Assembly: GCA_038322235.1 (NCBI GenBank)
Contig: JBBQFQ010000001.1
Span: 186,001-250,000, forward strand
Reading direction: 5' to 3'
Source: SZAS-18 sp038322235
Lineage (GTDB): Bacteria; Verrucomicrobiota; Verrucomicrobiia; Chthoniobacterales; SZAS-18
Length of the DNA: 64,000 nt
Part shown: positions 53,301 through 62,528 of the stretch, piece by piece
How positions within the stretch are numbered: the first letter of the stretch is position 1
How the letters are laid out: the number at the start of each line of letters is the position of its first letter
Program-made: the position numbers and the translations under genes
The notes under the pieces: model-generated
Told to the model about the DNA's origin: nothing
Seen by the model: the letters and a program-made list of their open reading frames with translations, nothing else
Databases searched by the model: none

Positions 53301-53382
53301 ACGGACGACACGATGAATGCGGAATCCCGGCGCGAAGCGCAATCGGAAATTGCCAGAGACCCTCGGCGGGCGCTACGGTCTG

Positions 53383-53811
53383 ATGATCATGAAACCTCCC
53401 CTGCGCTCCCCCCATGCGAACGTCGGCGGCATCTGCCACTTCGGCCGGATGATCGACAAGATCCGCGCCCACGCGCTCAATCCGCTCGGGGAGGACTACG
53501 CCCCTTTCATGGGCAAGGGCTTCGATGGCCGCGCCTGCAACTTCCTGAAGATCTCCTACCGCGATCTGACGGATCACGTCCTCGCCAACCCTGCGGCCAC
53601 GGATGACGAATTGCTCGAGTGGGCGTTCTCCCACGGCCGGAAGCCGACCGACGAGGAGATTTTCGTCTTCAACGAATTCTGCCGGAAGTACGGCTGGAAC
53701 GATGAGGCGAGCGACCGCTTGAAGTGGCGGAAGGAGACCAGCAATCTGGCGCACCGCGATGACCTCGTGACGATGTTCCAATACATCGACGCCGACGAAG
53801 GCCTCGCTTGA
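53383..53811 (+). CDS. DUF5069 domain protein
   Basis: The 142-residue protein has the DUF5069 pattern: LRSPHANVGGICHFGRMIDKIRAHALNPLG, GFDGRACNFLKISYRDLTD and EEIFVFNEFCRKYGWNDEAS (quoted in parts). The family is common in Verrucomicrobiota and Planctomycetes and has no known biochemical role. The start is ATG at 53383 or 53389. It is divergent from uraD. Confidence 0.85.
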   Translation: MIMKPPLRSPHANVGGICHFGRMIDKIRAHALNPLGEDYAPFMGKGFDGRACNFLKISYRDLTDHVLANPAATDDELLEWAFSHGRKPTDEEIFVFNEFCRKYGWNDEASDRLKWRKETSNLAHRDDLVTMFQYIDADEGLA

Positions 53812-53912
53812 GCAGGCGGCGCTGAGGCAGGGATTGGATGTTCCGACCCGCTAGCAGCCCGGCGGGATAGGTTCCACCCGCGCCGCGCTTCACCGCGGCC
53901 AATTCTGAAATC

Positions 53913-54728
53913 TTATCCCGCCCCCAGGCGGGCCAAAATCTCCTCCGCGGGAAGCTGCAGCCCGACGTAGAATTCACCGAATTCCGCGTATTCGGCGCTG
54001 ACGGCGTCGAAACGCATTTCGTACACGATCCCCTTCACTTGGGCCGGATCATGCGCGAACAGCGTCACGCCCCACTCCCAGTCGTCGAGGCCGGTGCTGC
54101 CGGTGATGAGCTGGCGGATCTTTCCCGCCCAAGTGCGGCCGATCCGCGCGTGTCCACCCATCAGCTTCTTGCGCTCTTCGAAGGTCAGCGCGTACCAATT
54201 CTGCCCGACGGCCCGCCGCTTCAGCATCGGGTAAAAGCAGAAGACCGCCCAATCCGGCATGTTCGGATACAGCCGATCCTTGGCGTATTTCTCCATCCGA
54301 GCCCGGAATTCCGCGAGGGCGGCGTCGAATTCGGGCGTACCCTCCACGAGCTTTTTTTCGCCCTTCAGCGTCTCCTCGATGTAGTCGGCATCGCTCGTGG
54401 TGTACTCACTGCGCTCCGTCTGGGAGAGATACGTATAGACCGGTGTGATCACGTCCGGACCCAGCGCGCGGGACATCTGCTTCGAAAACCGATCCGCATC
54501 GTGCAAGTCCGGCGTGAGGAGCATGAATCCGAAGTCCGACTTCGGCGTCACCATGCTGAAGAGCAGGAGCTGGGTGGACGGAGTCGCGCGGATCCCGGCC
54601 ACCGTGCTCATGAAATTCGCGGTCGCCGCGGCGCGTTCCGCGGGTTCCAGATTTGCCCAGACCGCCTGCTCGAAGCGGTAAAATACGTGGACGATGTGCC
54701 AGCCTTCGGAGGGGAGAACCGGTTGCAT
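53913..54728 (-). CDS. hemQ: Coproheme decarboxylase / chlorite-dismutase family protein
   Basis: The 271-residue protein matches the HemQ branch of the chlorite dismutase fold: FMLLTPDLHDADRFSKQM, YTYLSQTERSEY, RLYPNMPDWAVFCFYPMLKRR with the catalytic tyrosine, NWYALTFEERKKLMGGH with the heme-binding His, and DDWEWGVTLFAHDP. HemQ makes heme b from coproheme with H2O2 in the coproporphyrin-dependent route. It lies 37 bp after the Deg-type protease gene, so the two may be co-transcribed. Confidence 0.92.
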   Translation of the reverse strand: MQPVLPSEGWHIVHVFYRFEQAVWANLEPAERAAATANFMSTVAGIRATPSTQLLLFSMVTPKSDFGFMLLTPDLHDADRFSKQMSRALGPDVITPVYTYLSQTERSEYTTSDADYIEETLKGEKKLVEGTPEFDAALAEFRARMEKYAKDRLYPNMPDWAVFCFYPMLKRRAVGQNWYALTFEERKKLMGGHARIGRTWAGKIRQLITGSTGLDDWEWGVTLFAHDPAQVKGIVYEMRFDAVSAEYAEFGEFYVGLQLPAEEILARLGAG

Positions 54729-54765
54729 GAGGGAAGGGGACAGGGAGTGGGGATGGATGCGTCGA

Positions 54766-56271
54766 TCAGCGGGTCGCCGTCTTGCCCTTCGGCTCGTCGG
54801 CGACCGGAGCGTTCTCCTCCCCGAGATACGACTCGGCGCCCAGATTATACCGCGTGCGAATCCGATCGCGCGCGGCCTCCACCTCGGCGCGCTGGAGGAC
54901 GATGGGACGACCCTGCCCAAGACATTTCACCACGAAGGTTTCGGCGGGTTCGCCGAAGGCATCGCGCAGATCCTCCATCCGCCGGATTTTCTTCCCGTTC
55001 ACGGTGTCCACCACGGTGCCGCGCAGGCCGTTCAGGTAGGCATTCACCCGATCGGGGAGGATCGAGGCGAGCACGACGACCTCCGGACGCTCGACGAAAA
55101 GGTCGTCCTGCACGTAGAACGCGTAGTTATAGCGCGTGTAGAGATCGTCGAAGTTAAAGGTCGCCATCAAGTTCCGGTTCAAGGGTTGAAAGACGAGCCC
55201 GGCGTAAACGAAATAGCGCGGGCGCACGCCGTAAGCATACGCCTGAATGAGGTAGGGCTCCGCCACCTTCAGCGGGACCGTTACCTTCTCCACCTTGCCG
55301 GCCCGGAGGAGCTCGAACTGGATCTTGTCGCCTTTGAACTTCCGCTCCACGACTTCCGGCATCTCCACCCGGTCACCGTCGATTTCCACCGAGGCATCGC
55401 TGAAGATCGGCAGACCGTCGATGGCGAGGAGGACGTCACCCGCTTTCACCAACCCGTCGCAGGAACCACCCGGCATGACGTGACTCACGTAGACGCCCTT
55501 ATTGTCGTCGGGTTTGAGCCCGAGCGCACTGCGCTGGGCGGGGTTGAGGAGGTGGAAGGTCGTCAGCGCGATGTCCACGTACTTGTCGTATTTTCCGTCG
55601 CCGATGTCCTGAAGGAAGCGCCGCACGACGGGCGTGGGAATCATGTAGCCGACATTCTGTGCCACATCGCCCGAGTAGCCTTGGAAGGCCACCCCCACGA
55701 CTTTGCCATCCTGCACCACGGGTCCGCCGGAGTTGCCCGGATTAATCGCGGCGTCGATCTGGATCGTGAGGTGCGAGTCGACGGCCGAATGGGAGAAGAG
55801 CTGGTAGTCGACCCGCGAGACCACGCCGCGGGTGACGGAAAGACGCTCGCCGCCGATCGGGTAACCGAGCGCGGTCACATCGCTCTCGAGCACCGGGATG
55901 TCGCCGAAGGCGAGTTCCTTGAGGCCGGCCCGGAAGGACGGATCCTGCACATCGAGCACGGCCAGATCGCAATCATTTGCGACGAAGGCGACGGTCGCCG
56001 TGTACTTCTTCGGATCGCCCTCGCGCTCGATCTCGATCAGGCGCGCATCGCTGATGACGTGGGCATTCGTCATGATGCGTCCGCCCGAGATCAGGAAGCC
56101 GGCGCCCACGCCGCGGCCGATGTTTCCGGGATTCCACGGCGCGCGGTAATCCGGCGCCTGGGCCGTGTTCGTGATCCGGAAGACCGATTTGCGGATTTCC
56201 GAAATGTCCGCGCGGGCGGAAGCAGCAAAGGCGACGGCGAAAGCCGCGAGAATTACGAAGCGACGGATCAT
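54766..56271 (-). CDS. Exported Deg/HtrA-like serine protease with PDZ regions
   Basis: The 501-residue protein starts with a signal peptide (MIRRFVILAAFAVAFAASARA) and has an S1C trypsin-like domain with catalytic triad His71 (MTNAHVI), Asp102 (NDCDLAVL) and Ser181 (PGNSGGPVV). PDZ-like segments follow (GVYVSHVMPGGSCDGLVKAGDVLLAI around 260-290, and GTVVDTVNGKKIRRMEDLR near 430). It is likely a periplasmic quality-control protease. It is not a full DegP because the LA loop is short and the C-terminal region is long. The gene is followed by hemQ. Confidence 0.88.
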   Translation of the reverse strand: MIRRFVILAAFAVAFAASARADISEIRKSVFRITNTAQAPDYRAPWNPGNIGRGVGAGFLISGGRIMTNAHVISDARLIEIEREGDPKKYTATVAFVANDCDLAVLDVQDPSFRAGLKELAFGDIPVLESDVTALGYPIGGERLSVTRGVVSRVDYQLFSHSAVDSHLTIQIDAAINPGNSGGPVVQDGKVVGVAFQGYSGDVAQNVGYMIPTPVVRRFLQDIGDGKYDKYVDIALTTFHLLNPAQRSALGLKPDDNKGVYVSHVMPGGSCDGLVKAGDVLLAIDGLPIFSDASVEIDGDRVEMPEVVERKFKGDKIQFELLRAGKVEKVTVPLKVAEPYLIQAYAYGVRPRYFVYAGLVFQPLNRNLMATFNFDDLYTRYNYAFYVQDDLFVERPEVVVLASILPDRVNAYLNGLRGTVVDTVNGKKIRRMEDLRDAFGEPAETFVVKCLGQGRPIVLQRAEVEAARDRIRTRYNLGAESYLGEENAPVADEPKGKTATR

Positions 56272-56389
56272 GAGATGAGGTGAGACCATCGTCCGCGGGA
56301 ATCGCTCGATGGCAAGGCGCACCGTGCGTGATGACCCGGGGGCGGACTCTGGTCGAAGGCGGAGGGCCGCGCCCTCACGAAGCCAAGGT

Positions 56390-56463
56390 TGGAGCGGGTG
56401 AAGGGAATCGAACCCTCGTATGCAGCTTGGGAAGCTGCCGTTCTACCATTGAACTACACCCGC
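56390..56463 (-). tRNA. tRNA-Gly (anticodon CCC)
   Basis: The minus strand reads a complete cloverleaf: acceptor GCGGGTG pairing CACCCGC, D-arm with AATGGTAGA, anticodon stem GCAGC/GCTGC with loop TTCCCAA, giving CCC, and T-arm GAGGGTTCGATTCCCTT. The discriminator T and genomically encoded CCA follow. It is close to E. coli glyU. Confidence 0.95.
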
Positions 56464-56567
56464 GGACTGAGGAAGAAACGTAACTACGCGACGCGGCGAA
56501 TGGCAACCGAAAATCGCCGGACGTCCCGGGGACGCCCGGCGGTTAGCCGGAGCGATTTCGTCGCGGC

Positions 56568-59048
56568 CTAGCGCAGGAATGCGCCGGGAGGAACGGTCAC
56601 TTCGAGGACTTTCTCCACGGCGGCCGTGAGGGCGCGCTGGAGTTCCACGTTCTTGATCGCGATGTCACTCGAGCCATCAAACTCGAGGGAACGGATGCCC
56701 GCCTCGCGAAGCAACTCAGGCGGGACTTGGAGGAGAATCCGGTAGGTCGCGAGCTGGCCGAGGGTGCCGCCGCCGGACTGCTTCATGATGAAGTCGATGA
56801 CTGCGCCCAGCCGGAACTCCGGCAGCGGCGGCGGCGGCGTGGCGGCGGGAGTCGGAGCCTCGGCGACGGGCGCTGGCAGCGGCGCGAGCGCGGACGGAGC
56901 CGGGGTGGACGCGGGCGCGGGCGCAGGCGCGGCCGAATGAAAGGTGAGAGGCGCAACCGGCGCGATGACGACCGGCGCGGGAGCCGTGATGCGGGTCAGC
57001 GGGCGCATTAGAGGCATCGCGGGCGGCGAGCCTGCGGCGGCGGGTTCGGGCGCTGGCGGGGACACCGGCAGCGCCAACGGCTCCACGGGCCGGACCGGAG
57101 GAGGGATCAGCGGCAGACCCGGCAGGCGCGCACCGGTGACGAAGGTCGTCATCGGGGCCGGAAGCTTCGGCGCGGCATCCGGATCAGTTCGGCGCTCGAT
57201 GATGGGAGCGAGCGGAACGGTGGGGATGATGATCGGCGCGGGGGGCGGGAGCGGCGTCCCCGGCTCGCCGAAGATCGAGCGCGCGGGCGCAGGACGCAGG
57301 CTTTCGGACGGCGTCGACCGGGCGGGCGGAACCGCCGGCGACGGCGGCGCGAACGTGACCGGCGGCGCAGGGGGAATCGGGAGGATCGGGATCGGCGACG
57401 TTTTCACCGATGCGACCGACGCGGCGGCCGCGGGCGGATTATCCGTGGAAACCGGCTGGCGCGGAACGTACTCGAGCGGCGGAGTCTCGCGGGGCGGAAC
57501 CGGCGCGATGGCCGCGAGAGCGGCAGAGGCCACCGGTTCCAGCGGAACGACGGGTGCGACGAACGCCGCCGGAACGACAGGTGCGACGACAGGTGCGACG
57601 ACGGGTGCGACGACGGGTGCGACGACGGGTGCGACGACGAGTGCGACTGGAGGGAGCGGCGGTGGCGCGATGGGCGTGACGACCGGAAGGAAGGACATGG
57701 GCGCGACCGGTCGTGGCACCTCGCGCAATTCGCGGGGCTCGAGCCATGAGGGGCGGGGGGCCGGGGGCAGCGCGAGGCGAGGTGTGGCGGGAGGACGCGG
57801 CGGGAGCGGAGTCCTCTCGACGGGTCGAACCGAGGGCGTGATCGAGGCCGCGGACGGGCCGAGGGTTTGAAACTCAAATCCGAGCGGTTCGACGCGCCGC
57901 GGCGGGACGGCGGGTGCGACCGGCGCGGAGACGACGGGCTCAGGCGCGGAGACGCGGGCGGACGCCACGGGCGCCGCTGGCTGAGCAACATCGGGAGCGG
58001 GCGCCGGAGTGCTCGGTTCGGGTGTGGGCGCTAGGTCAGCCGCGAGGGTGGGGGCCGGTTCAGCGGCGGGTGCAGGGGTCGCTTCGGCGGCTGCTGCGAT
58101 GGTCGTTTCGGCGGCGGGTGCGGGGTTCGGTTCAGAAATCAGCGCAACCGGCAGCAGCGCGACCGGCTCGGGCTCCGGATGGGGCGGGGGCGCGGTGGGC
58201 ACCGCTTCGGCGACGAAGGCGACCACAGAGACCTCCGTGACGGCCGCGGGGGCTGCAGGCTTGGGGGAAGTTCTGGGACTTCCGGGCGCTGCGGTGACTT
58301 CCGGCTCGGCCGAAGCGGTCGCGAGCTCGGGTGCTCTTGCGGAGGGCACTGCGGAATCCGCCGCGGTTTCCGGCGCCTCCAATGGAGCGGAGGGGACGGA
58401 TGCGACCAATGGAACGAGTGCGGTGAACACAGGCGCCGAGGTTGCGACCTCCGCAGGGGCAGGCGCACTTTCTGCCCCGAGCGCAGCTTCTGCGACGGGC
58501 GTAGCGGGAGCCAGCGGGGCGCCCGACAGCACGGCCGCGACCGGCTCCGGCGCGGACGCGACCATGGGCGGCACGGCCTCAGGATGCACGGGGCGGCTGA
58601 CTTCCTCCTCCGGAACCGAAGCTGGCGCAGGGGCGTCGGAAACCATCAGGATGGAGGCAGCAGAAGCCGCCGGCCTGCCGCTCGTGAGCTGGGGCAGAGG
58701 AGCCGGCGCGGGCAGGGCGGGCCCGCCGGGAACGTCCCCGACGCGACCGGTCGGGCTGCGCTGGAGGAAGTCGCTGAGCGAAATTTCCTCTTCCTGGATC
58801 AGGTTGAGGAGCGCGAGTTTCCCAAAGATCTCGCGCGCCTGGCCCTCGTCGAGGTAGAGCTGATTGCAGATCTCGCGCACGGTCCGGTAACCGTCGATCG
58901 CGAACAGCACGCGCCACTCGATCGTGCGCAGTTTGAGGTTGTGCGCGAAGGTTTCGAAGTTCGCATTGATCTGAAAAACGTCACTCGGCTTGGTGAGCGC
59001 GCTCGCGCCGGCGAGAAGGTAGGATCGGGAGGAATGGTCTGGGTTCAT
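56568..59048 (-). CDS. Proline/alanine-rich protein with conserved winged-helix-like N-terminus
   Basis: The 826-residue protein has three parts. Residues about 20-100 form a DUF4388/PATAN-associated winged-helix-like domain (QINANFETFAHNLKLRTIEW, DGYRTVREICNQLYLDEGQA). Residues about 110-740 are low complexity Pro/Ala/Val, including an APVV-repeat. Residues about 745-826 are compact again (GAVIDFIMKQSGGGTLGQLA, IRSLEFDGSSDIAIKNVELQ). It overlaps the stop of a CheX-like gene by ATGA, so the two are translationally coupled. The architecture suggests a cytoplasmic adaptor of a signalling or motility system, inferred from the neighbour only. Confidence 0.75.
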   Translation of the reverse strand: MNPDHSSRSYLLAGASALTKPSDVFQINANFETFAHNLKLRTIEWRVLFAIDGYRTVREICNQLYLDEGQAREIFGKLALLNLIQEEEISLSDFLQRSPTGRVGDVPGGPALPAPAPLPQLTSGRPAASAASILMVSDAPAPASVPEEEVSRPVHPEAVPPMVASAPEPVAAVLSGAPLAPATPVAEAALGAESAPAPAEVATSAPVFTALVPLVASVPSAPLEAPETAADSAVPSARAPELATASAEPEVTAAPGSPRTSPKPAAPAAVTEVSVVAFVAEAVPTAPPPHPEPEPVALLPVALISEPNPAPAAETTIAAAAEATPAPAAEPAPTLAADLAPTPEPSTPAPAPDVAQPAAPVASARVSAPEPVVSAPVAPAVPPRRVEPLGFEFQTLGPSAASITPSVRPVERTPLPPRPPATPRLALPPAPRPSWLEPRELREVPRPVAPMSFLPVVTPIAPPPLPPVALVVAPVVAPVVAPVVAPVVAPVVPAAFVAPVVPLEPVASAALAAIAPVPPRETPPLEYVPRQPVSTDNPPAAAASVASVKTSPIPILPIPPAPPVTFAPPSPAVPPARSTPSESLRPAPARSIFGEPGTPLPPPAPIIIPTVPLAPIIERRTDPDAAPKLPAPMTTFVTGARLPGLPLIPPPVRPVEPLALPVSPPAPEPAAAGSPPAMPLMRPLTRITAPAPVVIAPVAPLTFHSAAPAPAPASTPAPSALAPLPAPVAEAPTPAATPPPPLPEFRLGAVIDFIMKQSGGGTLGQLATYRILLQVPPELLREAGIRSLEFDGSSDIAIKNVELQRALTAAVEKVLEVTVPPGAFLR
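57581..57647. repeat. 12-bp tandem array encoding APVV repeats
   Basis: Five units of GTGCGACGACGG (variants ending AG or GA) plus a partial one, inside the Pro/Ala-rich gene. They encode the tetrapeptide APVV at about residues 468-489 of the minus-strand product. The period is a multiple of three, so copy-number change would keep the frame. Confidence 0.9.
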
Positions 59049-59488
59049 GCGCTTTCGAGGGCGAGAATGAGGTGGCCGACGTGCTCGTTCCAGAACACGG
59101 GCGTGATGAAGGTCGGGGCGGGAAGCATGGGGCCGTTTTTCGAACCCATGATGGCGGTGGGATGGGAAATCTCGATCGAGGTGCCGAGGGCGGCCCGCGC
59201 GTTGCTCGCAACGATGTTTGCCACTTCCCCAACCATGTCCGCTAGCGCCACATCGCCGCTGGCCCGCTCACCCACGGCGAGGAGCAAGGCGGACAGCATG
59301 GCGCGGGGCATGGTGATGCAGACGAATCCCGCCGTGGATCCCCCGAGCTCGATCAAGCCGGTGAAGTCGTGAAGCGGCGGAGCGTCGAAACGCAAACTCG
59401 GCGCGCCGAGCGAGACGGGAGCAGAGCCCAGTTTCTCGAAAAAGTTGCGCGTGACGTCGAGGAAGACTTTCAGCTCGATCTCGGTCAT
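59045..59488 (-). CDS. CheX-like chemotaxis phosphatase domain protein
   Basis: The 147-residue protein is a single CheC/CheX-type domain: FDVTRNFFEKLGSAP-like N-terminal helix, LIELGGSTAGFVCITMPRAM, LADMVGEVANIVASNARAALG with the conserved Glu/Asn pair (E-xx-N) of CheY-P phosphatases, and ISHPTAIMGS. It may dephosphorylate a receiver protein. Its stop overlaps the ATG of the Pro/Ala-rich gene (ATGA), implying a joint role. Confidence 0.85.
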   Translation of the reverse strand: MTEIELKVFLDVTRNFFEKLGSAPVSLGAPSLRFDAPPLHDFTGLIELGGSTAGFVCITMPRAMLSALLLAVGERASGDVALADMVGEVANIVASNARAALGTSIEISHPTAIMGSKNGPMLPAPTFITPVFWNEHVGHLILALESA

Positions 59489-59578
59489 CGGGGGGAAAAC
59501 AAGCGATGAGTAGGCGCGAGGCGAACCACTGTCTTGAAGCCGCTTCCGGTCCTTGGCAAGCCTCAAACGTGACCGCAG

Positions 59579-60241
59579 TCAGCCCGGAACGAACGCCCGC
59601 ACCTCATGGAGCGAGCGACAGACGCGCCACGCAAGACGGCGGATGGCCTCGCCGGGCTCGACGAGGTCCGGGATCAGGACGGCACGCATCCCGGCCGCGT
59701 GCGCGGCGGAAATGCCGGCCTCGGAATCCTCGAGCACGAGGCAATCCGCGGGCGCCACGCGCAGGCGGTCCGCCGCGAGCAGAAAAATGTCCGGCGCGGG
59801 TTTGCCGCGGGTGATTTCCTCTCCGGTGGTGAGCACGTCGAAGCGCTGCTCGAGACCCGCCAGGCTGCGGAGCGCAGCCTCGCGGCGGGTGCTGGTGGCA
59901 ATCGCCTTCGGCAGCTGGGCGCGCTCGAGATGATCGAGCAGCTCCGCCAGCCCGGGCTTCGGCGGCATGCCCTCCGGCGCGAAGCGCGAGAAGGCCAGCT
60001 CGCCGCCCCGACGCATGAAATCCGCGGCGGCGAACTCCGCGCACAGTTCGCCGAGCAGCGCGCGGGCATCGGTCGCATTCCGCCCGAGAAAGCGCCGGAA
60101 GATTTCGTCCGTCATCACCTGACCGAATTCCCCGATGGCGGCAAACCACGCCAGGCGGTAGACCCGTTCGGAGTCGATCATGAGGCCGTCCATGTCGAAA
60201 ATGACGGCGCGGAAAGGCGGCTCGGGAACGGAAGCAGACAT
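59579..60241 (-). CDS. HAD-superfamily phosphatase (beta-phosphoglucomutase-like)
   Basis: The 220-residue protein has HAD motif I in AVIFDMDGLMIDSERVY (nucleophile Asp), motif II in IATSTRRE, motif III lysine in GEEITRGKPAPDIF and motif IV in VLEDSEAGI, with a helical cap between (about 25-90). Members of this subfamily hydrolyse phosphorylated sugars or related small molecules; the substrate cannot be read. The ATG at 60241 is preferred over 60256. It follows the RelE/ParE-like gene on the minus strand by 44 bp. Confidence 0.88.
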   Translation of the reverse strand: MSASVPEPPFRAVIFDMDGLMIDSERVYRLAWFAAIGEFGQVMTDEIFRRFLGRNATDARALLGELCAEFAAADFMRRGGELAFSRFAPEGMPPKPGLAELLDHLERAQLPKAIATSTRREAALRSLAGLEQRFDVLTTGEEITRGKPAPDIFLLAADRLRVAPADCLVLEDSEAGISAAHAAGMRAVLIPDLVEPGEAIRRLAWRVCRSLHEVRAFVPG

Positions 60242-60285
60242 GAGTTCAGGCATTCGAAAGGGGCGGCGGTCCACCGCCTCTGCCC

Positions 60286-60672
60286 TCAATCCTTCCTCTC
60301 CGCCTGCCGGCCTTCGTCGATCAGTTTCCAGAACGACTTTGCCTCGCCGAGCTGCTCGTCCTCGGCGAGCGGCAGGTTCGAACGGTAAAGGAAGTCCACG
60401 AGCGTGTTCTTGTGGAGGATGCGGTGAATCGCGAAACCTTCGGGGACACGCTCAAAATACATCCGCCAGTCCTTCATCCGGTAGCGGTGAAGCTTCTTCC
60501 CCTCGCGTTGAATCGTGCCGATCTGGTCCGGCTTCGAGGCATCGGTCCGCGTCACCGCAGCGCGAAATCCGCCGAGCAGTTCAAGCTGCGTGAGCTTCGG
60601 GAGTTGGGTCATTTCCGCCGCGCTGAGCGCATTGAAAATGATCTGGGCGGCGGGTGGCTCGGGCGGGGTCAC
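60286..60672 (-). CDS. RelE/ParE-fold-like small protein
   Basis: The 128-residue protein has a region (residues 55-105) that resembles RelE/ParE-type toxins: GTIQREGKKLHRYRMKDWRMYFE, VPEGFAIHRILHKNTLVDFLYRS. The beginning is a helical segment with QLPKLTQLELL. No antitoxin gene is adjacent; upstream alr ends 3 bp away and the HAD gene follows, so a toxin role is weakly supported. It may instead be a housekeeping protein of the same fold. The start at 60672 or an internal ATG at 60612 is possible. Confidence 0.55.
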   Translation of the reverse strand: MTPPEPPAAQIIFNALSAAEMTQLPKLTQLELLGGFRAAVTRTDASKPDQIGTIQREGKKLHRYRMKDWRMYFERVPEGFAIHRILHKNTLVDFLYRSNLPLAEDEQLGEAKSFWKLIDEGRQAERKD

Positions 60673-60675
60673 GGG

Positions 60676-61785
60676 CTATAGGTAGACCCTCGCCACGCGC
60701 GGGGAAAGACCGGTGAAGATTTCCCACGGGATCGTTTCCGCCTTCCCCGCCAGCTCCGCTGCGGTGATCTCGTCCCGGCCATCCCGCCCGATGAGCACGG
60801 CCTCATCGCCGACGGCCACGCTGGACAGTGCGGTGACGTCCACCATGATTTGATCCATCGTGACGCGGCCCAGGAGCGGACAGCGCCGGCCGTGGAGAAG
60901 GACGCACGTTCCGCGATGGGCGAGGCTGCGGCGGTAGCCGTCGCCGTAGCCGACAGCGAGCGTCGCGACGCGGGTGGGTCCGGTGGTGATGAACGTGCGA
61001 CCGTAGCTCACCCCGTGCCCGATGGGGAGTTCGCGAACCAGCGTCACGCGCGTCTTCCACGAGACGACGGGGCGCAAGCGGTGCTGGTGCTCCGGCAGGG
61101 GTGAGACGCCGTAGAGCATCAGCCCCGCCCGCACCATCTCGCCCGGGCGGGGAGCGTAGCCGAGGATGCCGGCGCTGTTGCGCGACTGGAATCGGAATTC
61201 TGGTGAGGCGGGCGGATTCGCCTCTTCGATGCGTTCGAACTGCTCGAACTGCGCGCGGGTGAAAAACGGCTCCTCGTCGGAACTCGGCGGATGGGTGGCG
61301 ATCCCGGTCAGCCGGAGCGAACGCTCGGACCGCACCGCGGTGACAAGCGCCGGCAGGCCTTGCGGAAGCACGCCGGTCCGGCCCATGCCGGTATCCACTT
61401 CGATGACAACGTCGAGTGGATGCTGGGGGTTCGCCCGACTGGCGTAGGCCCGCACCTCGTCGGCGTCCGAAATCCACGGTGTCAACCGCAGCGCCACCGC
61501 TTCCTCGATTTCCTCGGGAAGGGCGGGCGAGAGGAGAACGATTTCGGTCTCCGCGGGCAGACAGGCCCGCAATTCGCGCGCCTCCGCGATGCACGCCACG
61601 CCGAAATCCCGCACGCCGGCCTCCGTGGCGAGTTCGCGCGCCAAGCGCTGCGCGCCGAGCCCGTAGGCATTCGATTTCACCACGGCGAGGACCCGGCCAT
61701 CCGGCCCCGCGGATTCCCGCGCGACGCGGGCATTGTAAAGCAGGGCGGAGAGATCTACTTCGATGCGGCAGCGGACAGGCGACAT
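60676..61785 (-). CDS. alr: Alanine racemase
   Basis: The 369-residue PLP enzyme interconverts L- and D-alanine for peptidoglycan. It has the PLP-binding Lys37 in AVVKSNAYGLG, the catalytic Tyr in GHGVSYGRTF near residue 265, GIATHPPSSD, and the C-terminal beta domain with RVTMDQIMVDVT. It is 3 bp upstream of the RelE/ParE-like gene and 49 bp downstream of tsaB on the same strand. Confidence 0.96.
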   Translation of the reverse strand: MSPVRCRIEVDLSALLYNARVARESAGPDGRVLAVVKSNAYGLGAQRLARELATEAGVRDFGVACIAEARELRACLPAETEIVLLSPALPEEIEEAVALRLTPWISDADEVRAYASRANPQHPLDVVIEVDTGMGRTGVLPQGLPALVTAVRSERSLRLTGIATHPPSSDEEPFFTRAQFEQFERIEEANPPASPEFRFQSRNSAGILGYAPRPGEMVRAGLMLYGVSPLPEHQHRLRPVVSWKTRVTLVRELPIGHGVSYGRTFITTGPTRVATLAVGYGDGYRRSLAHRGTCVLLHGRRCPLLGRVTMDQIMVDVTALSSVAVGDEAVLIGRDGRDEITAAELAGKAETIPWEIFTGLSPRVARVYL

Positions 61786-61834
61786 GAAAGGGAGCTGCGA
61801 ATGGAGCCGGGAATGGGAGCGCCGTCACGCGCGA

Positions 61835-62443
61835 TCACGTCCGTCCAGCGACCTTACGTGGTTGAGTGATATAGGGCTCGCGCAGATAGATCGGCTCGAG
61901 CGGCCATTCCGCGCCGCTCGCCGGGACGGAGAGAAGTCGGGCGGCCGTGGCCTGCGCGAGGGCGCTCTCCGGAAAGGCCGGCAACGGGCCGGAGGCGAAG
62001 ACCGGCCAGCCATCGTGCGCGGCGAGCAGAGCGGCTATTTCCGTCGCATCCGCGAGGCGGGGACCGGATACGCAACGCCGCGCCACGACCGCGGAAAAAT
62101 AAAATACGCCGCGCCGGGCATCACCGATGACGCACCAGTGCGGTTCGTCGCGGTCGAGCGCGCAGACCGACGGGACGGCGAAGAGGCGCGCGCCGCTTGC
62201 GAGCGACCAGCCGGTTGCCGCCGCGAGCGCCATGCGGATCCCGGCATAGGACCCTGGACCCACCCCGATGCGGATTTCATCGAACCGCTCTGCCTCCGCT
62301 GCGGCCGCCGCGAGCGCCCCGAAGAGTTCTCCGCCGCGCGCGGGACCGGTGGCGAAGGCACTCTGCCACTGAATTTCTCCGTCGACGCCCACTGCCACGC
62401 TCCCCGGAGAGGCGGAGACTTCGATCGCGAGGGTCACGGACAT
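61835..62443 (-). CDS. tsaB: tRNA threonylcarbamoyladenosine biosynthesis protein TsaB
   Basis: The 202-residue protein has the degenerate ASKHA fold of TsaB (LAIEVSASPGSVAV, IRIGVGPGSYAGIRMALAAA, and C-terminal PLEPIYLREPYIT). It partners TsaD and TsaE in making t6A37 on ANN-decoding tRNAs. It is divergent from the STAS gene and first in the alr strand group. Confidence 0.94.
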   Translation of the reverse strand: MSVTLAIEVSASPGSVAVGVDGEIQWQSAFATGPARGGELFGALAAAAAEAERFDEIRIGVGPGSYAGIRMALAAATGWSLASGARLFAVPSVCALDRDEPHWCVIGDARRGVFYFSAVVARRCVSGPRLADATEIAALLAAHDGWPVFASGPLPAFPESALAQATAARLLSVPASGAEWPLEPIYLREPYITQPRKVAGRT

Positions 62444-62528
62444 GGTTCATTCCTACGCCGGGAAACTTCGCACGAAAGGCGACGATTTTTCGCGCATTCG
62501 GGCCGGGTCTTGCTTATATCGGATCGTC

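Noticed and set aside
56944..57870. 308-residue Gly/Thr-rich plus-strand ORF
   Set aside because: Shadow of the Pro/Ala-rich minus-strand gene; repeats mirror the APVV coding units.
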